The position numbers were made by a program, and so were the translations under genes. A stretch of 13,417 nt of DNA from the NCBI GenBank assembly GCA_011049795.1, contig DRHD01000167.1, positions 1-13,417 of the forward strand. Direction: 5' to 3'. The notes below the pieces were generated by a model, which made no database searches, was not told the DNA's origin, and was given only the letters and a program-made list of their open reading frames with translations. Shown here piece by piece: positions 1-6,964 of the stretch. Origin of the DNA: Porticoccus sp. GTDB lineage: Bacteria > Pseudomonadota > Gammaproteobacteria > Pseudomonadales > Porticoccaceae. The stretch's first letter is position 1. Each line of letters starts with the position of its first letter.

Positions 1-99
1 ATCCAGTAGGGTGCGTATGCGGTCATTCACCTCAGCAACTGGTTTTGCTACTGTACGAAGGCGGGGGTCAGGGAATTCAAGTATATTTAGTATTGCCAT
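1..99 (-). other. inverted partial copy of def (codons 1-33), running off the left edge
   Basis: Read on the minus strand from base 99, this encodes the same 33 residues as the start of def on the plus strand ([14 protein letters not shown] and on). It is cut by the window edge, so it cannot be said whether a full second def exists. Its leader differs from that of the plus copy: AGGACGG about 7-14 bases before the ATG would make a usable ribosome binding site. The minus frame is also open upstream of the ATG for 30 codons (100-189), to a TAA at 190-192. This may be a chimeric fragment rather than a gene. Confidence 0.5.
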
Positions 100-101
100 T
101 T
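1..101. repeat. left arm of a perfect 101-bp inverted repeat of the def 5' end
   Basis: These bases are an exact reverse complement of 233-333 (position p pairs with 334-p, no mismatch over 101 bases). Beyond 101/233 identity breaks down at once (102 against 232 and 105 against 229 mismatch). The arm begins at base 1, so it may continue outside the window. A non-coding spacer of 131 bases (102-232) separates the arms. Perfect identity over codons, including third positions, means the copy is very recent or artefactual. A template-switch chimera at a contig end is the simplest reading; a real head-to-head duplication is the alternative. Confidence 0.97.
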
Positions 102-232
102 TTTGGCCGTCCTGTATGCTATATCCCGATTGAGTGTATACTTCCCACCCCAAGTCATTATTGTCTAAAACCTCTTCACTAGCACTATGTTAGCAGTGGT
201 TTACGCCAGATTGCTAGAAGCTCATCACAAAC

Positions 233-333
233 AAATGGCAATACTAAATATACTTGAATTCCCTGACCCCCGCCTTCGTACAGTAGCAAAACCAGTTGCT
301 GAGGTGAATGACCGCATACGCACCCTACTGGAT
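233..333. repeat. right arm of the 101-bp inverted repeat
   Basis: Exact reverse complement of 1-101. It starts two bases before the def start codon and covers codons 1-33 of the intact def gene. This arm continues into the full def-fmt-rsmB cluster, so it is taken as the native copy. Confidence 0.97.
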
Positions 334-750
334 GACATGCTGGAAACCATGTACCACGCACCGGGTATTGGGCTAGCGGCCACACAAATAAATGTGCATC
401 AGCGTATTATCGTGATGGATTTATCTGAGGATGCCAGCGAACCGCTGGTATTGATCAACCCTGAAATTGAAGTGCTCGATAGTGAAACCTGCCCTAATCA
501 AGAGGGCTGTTTGTCCGTTCCCGGTTTCTATGAAACGGTGGAACGCCCAGCACATATTCGCCTCAAGGCATTAGATAGAGAGGGAGCACCTTTCGAATTA
601 GAGCCTGAAGATTTAATGGCCGTTTGTATCCAGCATGAAGTTGACCACCTTGATGGCAAATTGTTTGTGGACTACCTTTCCGCATTCAAGCGAAGTCGCA
701 TCAAGAAAAAGCTGGAAAAACTTCACCGCCGTCAAGATGAGCCTGCTTAG
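235..750 (+). CDS. def: peptide deformylase
   Basis: Removes the N-terminal formyl group from nascent proteins in the cytoplasm, using a divalent metal (Fe2+ in the family). The 171-residue product has the family's usual length and all three signature motifs: GIGLAATQ (44-51), EGCLSVPG (90-97, metal ligand Cys92) and HEVDH (134-138, ligands His134 and His138, catalytic Glu135). The start at 235 is chosen because family members begin with a short MAxLxIL-type strand. An in-frame ATG at 187 would add 16 unrelated residues. The ribosome binding site is poor (GAAG about 14 bases upstream). It heads the def-fmt-rsmB cluster, 30 bases before fmt. Its first 33 codons are duplicated in inverted orientation at 1-101. 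Confidence 0.96.
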   Translation: MAILNILEFPDPRLRTVAKPVAEVNDRIRTLLDDMLETMYHAPGIGLAATQINVHQRIIVMDLSEDASEPLVLINPEIEVLDSETCPNQEGCLSVPGFYETVERPAHIRLKALDREGAPFELEPEDLMAVCIQHEVDHLDGKLFVDYLSAFKRSRIKKKLEKLHRRQDEPA

Positions 751-767
751 GGCCTGTTAACACTCGT

Positions 768-772
768 AAGGA
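768..772 (+). promoter_or_regulatory. ribosome binding site of fmt
   Basis: AAGGA lies 8 bases before the TTG at 781. This supports TTG as the true fmt start, although TTG is the least used of the common start codons. Confidence 0.7.
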
Positions 773-780
773 ATACTACA

Positions 781-1755
781 TTGCGCATTGTTTTTGCTGG
801 CACCCCCGAATTCGCTGCCCATCACCTGCAAACTCTGCTGGATGATGATCACCATAAAATAGTTGCTGTTTACACCCAACCAGATCGCCCGGCAGGGCGC
901 GGGAAAAAACTCACCCCCAGCCCGGTCAAGGCACTGGCCCAAGCCCACGGGTTAACAGTCAATCAACCCGCTAGCCTGAAAGAAGCCGAACAGCAGAAAA
1001 TTCTTAACGATCTGAATGCCGATATTATGGTGGTGGTGGCCTATGGCCTGCTACTACCCAAGGCTATCCTGGACACACCGCAGCTTGGCTGTATCAACGT
1101 ACACGCTTCACTGTTACCGCGTTGGCGTGGTGCTGCACCCATTCAGCGTGCGATCGAGGCCGGTGACAAAGAAACCGGTGTCACGATTATGCAAATGGAC
1201 ATAGGCCTGGATACTGGCGATATGCTGCTCAAAGCCCACTGTCCGATTACCGAGACAGATACTGGCGGCTCACTTCACGATAAACTCGCCTCCATTGGCC
1301 CGCCAGCACTACTCAAAACCCTACTGGAGTTGGAAGAAGGCTCTGCTGTCGCTGAAAAGCAAGATGATGAACTGAGTAACTACGCCCCTAAAATAAGCAA
1401 GAATGAAGCGCTGGTAGACTGGAGCCAATCCGCCAAGGTTATCGCCCGTAAAGTCCGAGCATTTAATCCATTCCCCGTGACCTATACCACCCTTGGGAAT
1501 GGGGGCCGGGAACAAACTGAGCGTGTTCGCCTTTGGCAAGCCGAGTGGAGCATGGATTGTACCGAAGCTGACCCTGGCACCATTATCGATGCAGCCAATA
1601 GTGGTATCCGGGTTAATACGGGGGAGGGTAGTCTATTAATTACCGAACTTCAGCTACCGGGTAAAAAACGACTGCCGGTGGCAGAACTGCTCAAGTCGCG
1701 TGCTGATCTCTTCACCCCCGGTACGGTGCTGGGTCAGGGGATAACTGGCCTGTGA
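781..1755 (+). CDS. fmt: methionyl-tRNA formyltransferase
   Basis: Transfers a formyl group from 10-formyl-tetrahydrofolate to Met-tRNA(fMet), the step that def later reverses on finished proteins. The 324 residues match the family. The N-terminal formyltransferase domain starts [12 protein letters not shown]. The signature [16 protein letters not shown] (106-121) carries the catalytic Asn106 and His108, and IGLDTGDM (141-148) the catalytic Asp144. The C-terminal OB-like tRNA-binding domain ends with the typical [13 protein letters not shown] segment. The start is TTG, fixed by AAGGA 8 bases upstream and by alignment to the family N-terminus. The stop overlaps the rsmB start in the sequence GTGA, implying translational coupling. 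Confidence 0.96.
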   Translation: MRIVFAGTPEFAAHHLQTLLDDDHHKIVAVYTQPDRPAGRGKKLTPSPVKALAQAHGLTVNQPASLKEAEQQKILNDLNADIMVVVAYGLLLPKAILDTPQLGCINVHASLLPRWRGAAPIQRAIEAGDKETGVTIMQMDIGLDTGDMLLKAHCPITETDTGGSLHDKLASIGPPALLKTLLELEEGSAVAEKQDDELSNYAPKISKNEALVDWSQSAKVIARKVRAFNPFPVTYTTLGNGGREQTERVRLWQAEWSMDCTEADPGTIIDAANSGIRVNTGEGSLLITELQLPGKKRLPVAELLKSRADLFTPGTVLGQGITGL

Positions 1756-3056
1756 ATGTTCGTGTGGCCGCCGCCAAGATTATTGCCAGTATATTAAACG
1801 ATGAAGGTTCACTGAGCACGTTGCTGCCACAGTACACCCCCAAGGTTGAAGAGCGAGACCGGGGGCTACTACAACAACTCTGTTATGGCACACTACGGTA
1901 CTACCCAAGAATTGCTGTCTACCTGAACTTGCTGCTTGCCAAACCGTTCAAAGCCAAAGATCGGGATCTGGAAGCGGTGCTGGCTTGCTCTCTCTACCAA
2001 CTGCTGGAAACCCGCGTTCCCTCCCACGCCGCCGTCAATGAAGCGGTTGCTGCCTGTAAAGCACTCAAAAAGCTCTGGGCCAAAGGATTAGTTAACGCCG
2101 TACTACGCCGTTTTCTTCGCGAACGGGCTGAACTGGATGTAGCACTGAAAGATAACCCTACATTCAACACCGCGCACCCAGACTGGCTACGATCGATTTG
2201 GCAGGAAGCTTGGCCCCAGCAGCTGGACAACATTGTTCTGGCAAACAATACACAACCCCCCATGACCCTAAGAGTGAACCACCGCCATCTCAGCAGAGAG
2301 GCGTATCTCGAACACCTCAACGTGGCTGGCATAGACGCCGTTGCTACTCCGTTCAGCAGTGACGGCATCACACTCAAAAATCCACAGGATGTATTAGCGT
2401 TGCCGGGATTTACTGAGGGCGATGTCAGTGTGCAAGATGAGGCCGCTCAACTTTCTGCTCAGTTGTTGGGTTTGGAACCTGGACAGCGGGTGCTGGATGC
2501 CTGCTGTGCACCTGGCGGAAAAACCTGCCATATTCTGGAGCTGCTCGATAACACTGGTGAAGTGGTCGCTCTGGACATCGCCGCAAACCGGCTAGAGCGC
2601 GTCGAGGAGAACCTTGAGCGACTGGGCCTGCAGGCAGAGTTAATTGCTGCCGATGCCACGGATACAAATGCCTGGTGGGACAACAAGCCCTTTGACCGCA
2701 TCCTGCTGGATGCCCCCTGTTCAGCCACCGGTGTCATCCGGCGCCACCCCGATGTGAAACTACTGCGCAAGCCAGCAGATGTTGCTAAGCTTGTAGCATT
2801 ACAGCTGACTCTTTTGAAGGCCCTTTGGCCACTACTGGAGGAAGGTGGGGTTTTACTCTACGCGACCTGCTCGACCCTCCCACGGGAGAATGATCAGGTG
2901 ATACTGGAATTTATTCAGTCTATCAACAATGCTTCTGTGGAAAAGGTTGCTATTACGGCAGGAATTAAAACACCAGTAGGGCGCCAACTTTTACCCCAAG
3001 TTAACGGGCACGACGGCTTTTACTATGCCTTGCTAAGAAAGACTGCGACAGATTAG
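1752..3056 (+). CDS. rsmB: 16S rRNA (cytosine-967 C5)-methyltransferase
   Basis: Methylates C967 of 16S rRNA using S-adenosylmethionine. The 434 residues comprise an N-terminal NusB-like RNA-binding domain (about 1-130) and a C-terminal Rossmann methyltransferase. The SAM motif is [12 protein letters not shown] (247-258). The two conserved cysteines of the RNA m5C family are present: Cys323 in DAPCSATG and Cys373 in [16 protein letters not shown] and the C-terminal DGFYYALL are also typical. The GTG start overlaps the fmt stop by four bases. An ATG four bases later is out of frame. No separate ribosome binding site is obvious, so expression probably depends on fmt translation. Confidence 0.95.
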   Translation: MNVRVAAAKIIASILNDEGSLSTLLPQYTPKVEERDRGLLQQLCYGTLRYYPRIAVYLNLLLAKPFKAKDRDLEAVLACSLYQLLETRVPSHAAVNEAVAACKALKKLWAKGLVNAVLRRFLRERAELDVALKDNPTFNTAHPDWLRSIWQEAWPQQLDNIVLANNTQPPMTLRVNHRHLSREAYLEHLNVAGIDAVATPFSSDGITLKNPQDVLALPGFTEGDVSVQDEAAQLSAQLLGLEPGQRVLDACCAPGGKTCHILELLDNTGEVVALDIAANRLERVEENLERLGLQAELIAADATDTNAWWDNKPFDRILLDAPCSATGVIRRHPDVKLLRKPADVAKLVALQLTLLKALWPLLEEGGVLLYATCSTLPRENDQVILEFIQSINNASVEKVAITAGIKTPVGRQLLPQVNGHDGFYYALLRKTATD

Positions 3057-3093
3057 AGGTTAGCTGCCGTAAGTACTTAACAGCAGCTAACCT
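3057..3093 (+). promoter_or_regulatory. intercistronic hairpin between rsmB and trkA
   Basis: AGGTTAGCTGC (3057-3067) and GCAGCTAACCT (3083-3093) form a perfect 11-bp stem with a 15-base loop, starting on the base after the rsmB stop. The loop itself holds the palindrome TAAGTACTTA. No T-run follows, so it does not look like a standard intrinsic terminator. It may be an attenuator, an RNA processing or stability element, or a weak terminator dividing the cluster. Confidence 0.7.
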
Positions 3094-3136
3094 GGATTCA
3101 ATCAACGGGACTATCCATTAAACGGAACTAACCGTT

Positions 3137-4519
3137 ATGAAAATTGTAATTATTGGTGCCGGCCAAGTCGGCGGCACTCTTGCTGAGCACCTCGCCGGTG
3201 AAGCCAATGATATTTCTGTGGTGGATCTGGACGGACGACGTCTGCGTGAACTTCAGGACCGCCTTGATATCCGTACTGTTCAGGGCATGGGTTCTCACCC
3301 GGACGTACTGATGCGTGCCGGTATTGAAGACGCCGATATGTTGGTGGCTGTCACCAGCAGCGATGAAATCAATATGTGTGCCTGTCAGGTTGCCCATACA
3401 TTGTTTCGAACGCCCACCAAGATTGGTCGGGTAAGAAATCGTAGTTATACCTCTAAAAAGAATCGTGAACGCTTATTTAACGACAACAATTTTCCCGTTG
3501 ATTTTTTGATCACCCCAGAACAGGTTGTCACTGACTATATCCATCGGTTGATTGAGCAGCCCGGCGCCCTTCAGGTATTGGACTTTGCCGATGGACTGGT
3601 GCAATTAGTTGCCGTTCGGGTGGTAAAAGGCGGGCCTCTGCTAGGCCAAGAACTACGGTTATTACGCGAACATATGCCTAAAGTGGATGCCCGAGTTGCC
3701 GCTATTTTCCGGCGTGATCGCCCCATTGTGCCAGAAGGTGATACGGTGATTGAAGAAGACGATGAGGTCTTCTTTATTGCTGCGAAGAAAAATATCCGCA
3801 AAGTCATGAGTGAACTGCGAAGACTGGATAATCCTTATCACCGGTTAATTATCGCTGGCGGGGGTAATATCGGATACCGCCTGGCCAAGGCTCTGGAAGA
3901 CCGATACAACGTCAAGATCATTGAGTTTTCTGAAACGCGCTGCGAGTACATCTCAGAGCGCCTCAACAAGACCATTGTACTCCATGGTTCAGCAACAGAT
4001 CAGGATTTATTACTCGAAGAAAACATCGATAAAACCGATGTTTTTCTCGCGCTAACCAATGATGACGAAGTGAACATTATGGCCTCTCTGCTGGCTAAGC
4101 GTCTGGGCGTCCGCAAAGTGATGACACTGATCAACAACCCTGTCTACGCCAACTTGGTACAAGGTGGTGAAATTGATATTGCGATCTCACCCCAACAAGC
4201 GACAACCAGCATCCTACTGGCCCACGTACGTCGGGGTGATACCGTGCGTGCACACTCTCTACGTAGGGGTGCTGCCGAAGCCATGGAAATTATTGTCCAT
4301 GGAGACCACAAAACCTCGAAGGTAGTTGATCGCGCCATTCAGGATATTAAATCCCCACCGGGCGCCACACTTGCTGCACTGGTGCGAGATGGTGAAGTCA
4401 TTATCGCCCACCACGATACGGTGGTTAGAAATAACGATCATGCCATTGTGTTTGTCGTGGACAAAAAACGTACCCGAGAAATTGAAAAACTGTTTTCTGT
4501 CGGGCTCACCTTCTTCTAA
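3137..4519 (+). CDS. trkA: Trk system potassium uptake regulatory subunit TrkA
   Basis: Cytoplasmic NAD(H)-binding subunit that gates the TrkH potassium channel at the inner membrane. The 460 residues contain two tandem RCK modules. The first Rossmann fold starts at residue 1 with GAGQVGGTLAEHL (7-19) and an acidic strand end at Asp30/Asp32. The second starts near 237 with IIAGGGNIGYRLA (238-250). Each is followed by an RCK_C (TrkA_C) domain, at about 145-225 and 370-455. The C-terminus KLFSVGLTFF is typical. The ATG has only a weak upstream site (ACGGA at 3123-3127). trkH follows after 17 bases, so the two are very likely cotranscribed. Confidence 0.96.
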   Translation: MKIVIIGAGQVGGTLAEHLAGEANDISVVDLDGRRLRELQDRLDIRTVQGMGSHPDVLMRAGIEDADMLVAVTSSDEINMCACQVAHTLFRTPTKIGRVRNRSYTSKKNRERLFNDNNFPVDFLITPEQVVTDYIHRLIEQPGALQVLDFADGLVQLVAVRVVKGGPLLGQELRLLREHMPKVDARVAAIFRRDRPIVPEGDTVIEEDDEVFFIAAKKNIRKVMSELRRLDNPYHRLIIAGGGNIGYRLAKALEDRYNVKIIEFSETRCEYISERLNKTIVLHGSATDQDLLLEENIDKTDVFLALTNDDEVNIMASLLAKRLGVRKVMTLINNPVYANLVQGGEIDIAISPQQATTSILLAHVRRGDTVRAHSLRRGAAEAMEIIVHGDHKTSKVVDRAIQDIKSPPGATLAALVRDGEVIIAHHDTVVRNNDHAIVFVVDKKRTREIEKLFSVGLTFF

Positions 4520-4536
4520 CGGCGTCTTATTAGATC

Positions 4537-5988
4537 ATGCACTTTTCCGTTATCTCAAAAGTTCTCGGCATGCTGTTAATGATCTTCAGCCTAACGCTAC
4601 TGCCACCCATTTTAGTCGCCAGTATCTACGAAGAAGGAACCCACCAGGCATTTTTCCTGTCCTTTGCTATTACCTTTTCGATCGGTATGTTGATGTGGCT
4701 ACCCTACAGTCGAAATCAGGCTGAACTGCGTACCCGTGATGGGTTTTTAATTACCGTCATGTTTTGGCTAGAACTAGGGCTGGTGGGGGCGCTGCCCTTT
4801 GTATTAGTTGATGCTCTCGACCTGTCATTTACCGATGCATTATTTGAATCCATGTCTGGTCTCACCACCACCGGAGCCACGGTAATTACCGGGCTGGACC
4901 TTTTACCCAAATCCATTCTCTATTACCGCCAGCAACTTCAGTGGCTGGGCGGTATTGGTATTGTGGTTATTGCTGTGGCTATTATGCCCATGCTGGGGGT
5001 AGGCGGCATGCAGCTCTATCGTGCAGAAACACCAGGCCCAGTTAAAGACAGTAAACTCACTCCGCGAATTACGGAAACGGCTAAAGCGCTGTTTCTGATT
5101 TACGTCACCCTGACCATTACCTGCATGATCGCCTACTGGCTGGCCGGGATGACCTTTTTTGATGCCCTGGCTCACAGCTTTTCTACCGTTGCTATCGGCG
5201 GTTTCTCCACCCACGATGCCAGTATGGGTTACTTTGAAAATAACCCGGCCATCATCAGTATCTGTATTTTCTTTATGATCATTTCGGGGCTTAGCTTCGG
5301 GTTACATTACTACGCCTGGATTCGTAAATCTGCTTCCCATTACCTGCGTAACCCCGAAGCTAAAATGTATTTGGTGATGCTCTTAGTCGGCGCTATTCTG
5401 GTCTGTCTCTACCTCTATTTCAGCGGGACCTATAACATGGAAGACAGCCTTTACCATGGCATCTTCCAAATGGTTTCAATCATGACCACCACCGGCTTTG
5501 CCACGGACAACTTCAGTGTATGGCCCAGCTTTGTGCCCTTTCTGTTAGTGTTCTTTTCCTTCTTTGGTGCCTGTGCAGGGTCTACCGGCGGTGGTATCAA
5601 AGTGGGACGAATGCTGATTCTTGCCAAGCAGGGCATCCGAGAAATCTATCGGTTGATTCACCCCAGCGGCATATTCCCTATCAAGATACGGAATAAGCAT
5701 GTGCCAGACAGAATTACCGATGCCATTTGGGCTTTCGTCGGCGTTTATCTGGCCGTCTTCTACTTTATGGTTTTACTACTGATGGCTTCCGGGCTGGACT
5801 ATATTACCGCTTGGTCAGCCACTGCCGCATCACTGAACAATCTGGGCCCCGGCCTGGGTGAAGTCGCCACTCACTATGGTGGTATCAACACCTTTGCAAA
5901 ATGGGTGCTCTGCAGTGGCATGATTCTGGGCCGGCTGGAAATCTTTACCCTGCTGGTATTATTTACCCCCATGTTCTGGCGCAGATAA
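4537..5988 (+). CDS. trkH: Trk system potassium uptake protein TrkH
   Basis: Inner-membrane K+-translocating subunit. The 483 residues are hydrophobic throughout, with the four pore-loop repeats of the superfamily visible: TTTGAT (110-115), VAIGGFST (218-225), TTTGFAT (317-323) and NNLGPG (434-439). The glycine in each forms the selectivity filter in known structures. The N-terminus MHFSVISKVLG and the C-terminal GRLEIFTLLVLFTP are standard for TrkH rather than KtrB. No convincing Shine-Dalgarno lies before the ATG, so coupling to trkA translation, 17 bases upstream, is likely. Confidence 0.96.
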   Translation: MHFSVISKVLGMLLMIFSLTLLPPILVASIYEEGTHQAFFLSFAITFSIGMLMWLPYSRNQAELRTRDGFLITVMFWLELGLVGALPFVLVDALDLSFTDALFESMSGLTTTGATVITGLDLLPKSILYYRQQLQWLGGIGIVVIAVAIMPMLGVGGMQLYRAETPGPVKDSKLTPRITETAKALFLIYVTLTITCMIAYWLAGMTFFDALAHSFSTVAIGGFSTHDASMGYFENNPAIISICIFFMIISGLSFGLHYYAWIRKSASHYLRNPEAKMYLVMLLVGAILVCLYLYFSGTYNMEDSLYHGIFQMVSIMTTTGFATDNFSVWPSFVPFLLVFFSFFGACAGSTGGGIKVGRMLILAKQGIREIYRLIHPSGIFPIKIRNKHVPDRITDAIWAFVGVYLAVFYFMVLLLMASGLDYITAWSATAASLNNLGPGLGEVATHYGGINTFAKWVLCSGMILGRLEIFTLLVLFTPMFWRR

Positions 5989-5993
5989 CTCGG

Positions 5994-6008
5994 CCCAGTA
6001 CTGGGGAG
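5994..6008 (+). promoter_or_regulatory. palindrome overlapping the ribosome binding site of the TPR gene
   Basis: CCCAGTACTGGG (5994-6005) is a perfect 12-base palindrome. Its right half overlaps GGGGAG (6003-6008), the likely ribosome binding site 5 bases before the ATG at 6014. The layout could limit translation of the TPR protein or bind a dimeric regulator. With no loop it is a poor RNA hairpin, so it may be chance. Confidence 0.4.
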
Positions 6009-6013
6009 TCCTT

Positions 6014-6340
6014 ATGGGCCCTCTTATGTCTCTCACTGAAAACTTGGAAAAGATGTTAGCCAACGGCAATGATTCCGCCATGCTCCGGTTTGGTCTTGGC
6101 AGCGCCTATTTCAATGACAAAAACTATCAACTAGCCATTCCACACCTGAAAAAATGTATCGAATGGGATAGCAGCTATTCTGCTGCCTACAAACTACTGG
6201 GGCGGGCACAAATTAAAGTAGGCTTGGGTGATCAAGCCAAAATGACACTGGAGGCAGGATTGGAGCAGGCTGCTTTAAGTGGTGACAAACAAACCGAGCG
6301 AGAAATTTCCGTCTTCTTAAAGAAACTGGAAAAACACTGA
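6014..6340 (+). CDS. small tetratricopeptide-repeat protein
   Basis: A 108-residue protein without signal peptide or membrane segment, so probably cytoplasmic. Two TPR-like helical hairpins are visible: about 22-52 (LGSAYFNDKNYQLAIPHLKK) and 56-89 (AAYKLLGRAQIKVGLGDQAK), followed by a charged C-terminal helix. Such folds mediate protein-protein contacts; no enzyme motif is present and the partner is unknown. The start at 6014 is supported by GGGGAG 5 bases upstream. A second in-frame ATG at 6026 (MSLTENLEKML) is plausible on composition but lacks a well-spaced site. It lies 25 bases after trkH and 15 before the TrmY-family gene, so it may be cotranscribed with either. Confidence 0.85.
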   Translation: MGPLMSLTENLEKMLANGNDSAMLRFGLGSAYFNDKNYQLAIPHLKKCIEWDSSYSAAYKLLGRAQIKVGLGDQAKMTLEAGLEQAALSGDKQTEREISVFLKKLEKH

Positions 6341-6355
6341 AGGGTTTTTTTATCC

Positions 6356-6949
6356 ATGCGCACCTTTGTATTACGAGCCCGAGCTGCTCCCACCGACAGT
6401 CAGCGCCTACTGGCGTCTGTTGGCCAAGATGCTCACACCGAAATTCTGGCGCACACCCTGATGAACGCCATCTTTGTCGCGCAATCTCACCGCGATGATG
6501 TCGTTGTTCACTTGGTGCTGGAAAGCACACAGGACTTTTCCCGCACCATTTGTTTTACCGCGAGTGATGTGCGTGATATCGGTGGTTTTCACGAACAGGC
6601 GCTGCTGAACAAAGTCGCCAAGGCTCTGGATATCTCCATAGGGATGACCAAGGAGGACGAGCGTAGCGTAGAGGCCGGAATCACTGTCCGCACCATCAGC
6701 TTTGAAAAGCTGGTGCAAGAGCTGGCGGAAAATCATCAGCTATTTATGATGGACAAGAAAGGTACGCCTATTCGCGAACAAGCGTTTGAGGGCAACCCCT
6801 GCTTTTTACTTACCGACCATATTCAAATGCCAAAGAAGAGTTTCAATAGTTTGAAACGGTTGGGCGCAGAAAAAATTAGCCTGGGACCAAAAATGCTATT
6901 TGCTTCTCAATGTGTCGTGCTTATCCACAACGAGTTGGATCTTTGTTAA
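6356..6949 (+). CDS. trmY: TrmY-family SPOUT methyltransferase (putative pseudouridine N1-methyltransferase)
   Basis: The 197-residue protein matches the TrmY (UPF0217/DUF358) family over its full length: the N-terminal MRTFVLRARAAPT, HTEILAHTLMNAIF (27-40), VHLVLES (51-57), and the C-terminal knot region with FLLTDHI (150-156), EKISLGPKMLFASQC (172-186) and VVLIHNELD (187-195), which should bind S-adenosylmethionine. Archaeal TrmY methylates N1 of pseudouridine-54 in tRNA. Most bacteria instead have 5-methyluridine at that position, so the substrate here is unknown. The ATG follows GAAGGG by 11 bases, including a run of seven T. The gene ends 15 bases from a convergent gene. Family assignment is firm; the exact reaction is inferred. 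Confidence 0.88.
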   Translation: MRTFVLRARAAPTDSQRLLASVGQDAHTEILAHTLMNAIFVAQSHRDDVVVHLVLESTQDFSRTICFTASDVRDIGGFHEQALLNKVAKALDISIGMTKEDERSVEAGITVRTISFEKLVQELAENHQLFMMDKKGTPIREQAFEGNPCFLLTDHIQMPKKSFNSLKRLGAEKISLGPKMLFASQCVVLIHNELDLC

Positions 6950-6964
6950 AACGGCTCTAACTAC

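Noticed and set aside
102..232. A divergent LysM gene or a tRNA upstream of def
   Set aside because: No start codon with a sustained frame, no LysM motif and no cloverleaf could be seen in the spacer; no convincing def promoter either.
187..234. In-frame ATG upstream of def adding 16 residues
   Set aside because: The extra residues do not resemble the start of deformylases, and the ATG at 235 aligns with the family N-terminus.
1994..2770. Several minus-strand open frames opposite rsmB
   Set aside because: They mirror a conserved gene with strong motifs, have low-complexity Ser/Arg-rich translations and no family features.
3137..4519. Internal repeat in trkA as a recent duplication
   Set aside because: The two halves are the ancient tandem RCK modules of TrkA, diverged at DNA level.
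4326..4724. 132-codon plus-strand frame across the trkA-trkH junction
   Set aside because: It overlaps two well supported genes in another frame and its translation shows no domain.
6950..6964. Shared terminator between trmY and the convergent TRAP gene
   Set aside because: The gap is only 15 bases and no G+C-rich stem with a T-run is visible.
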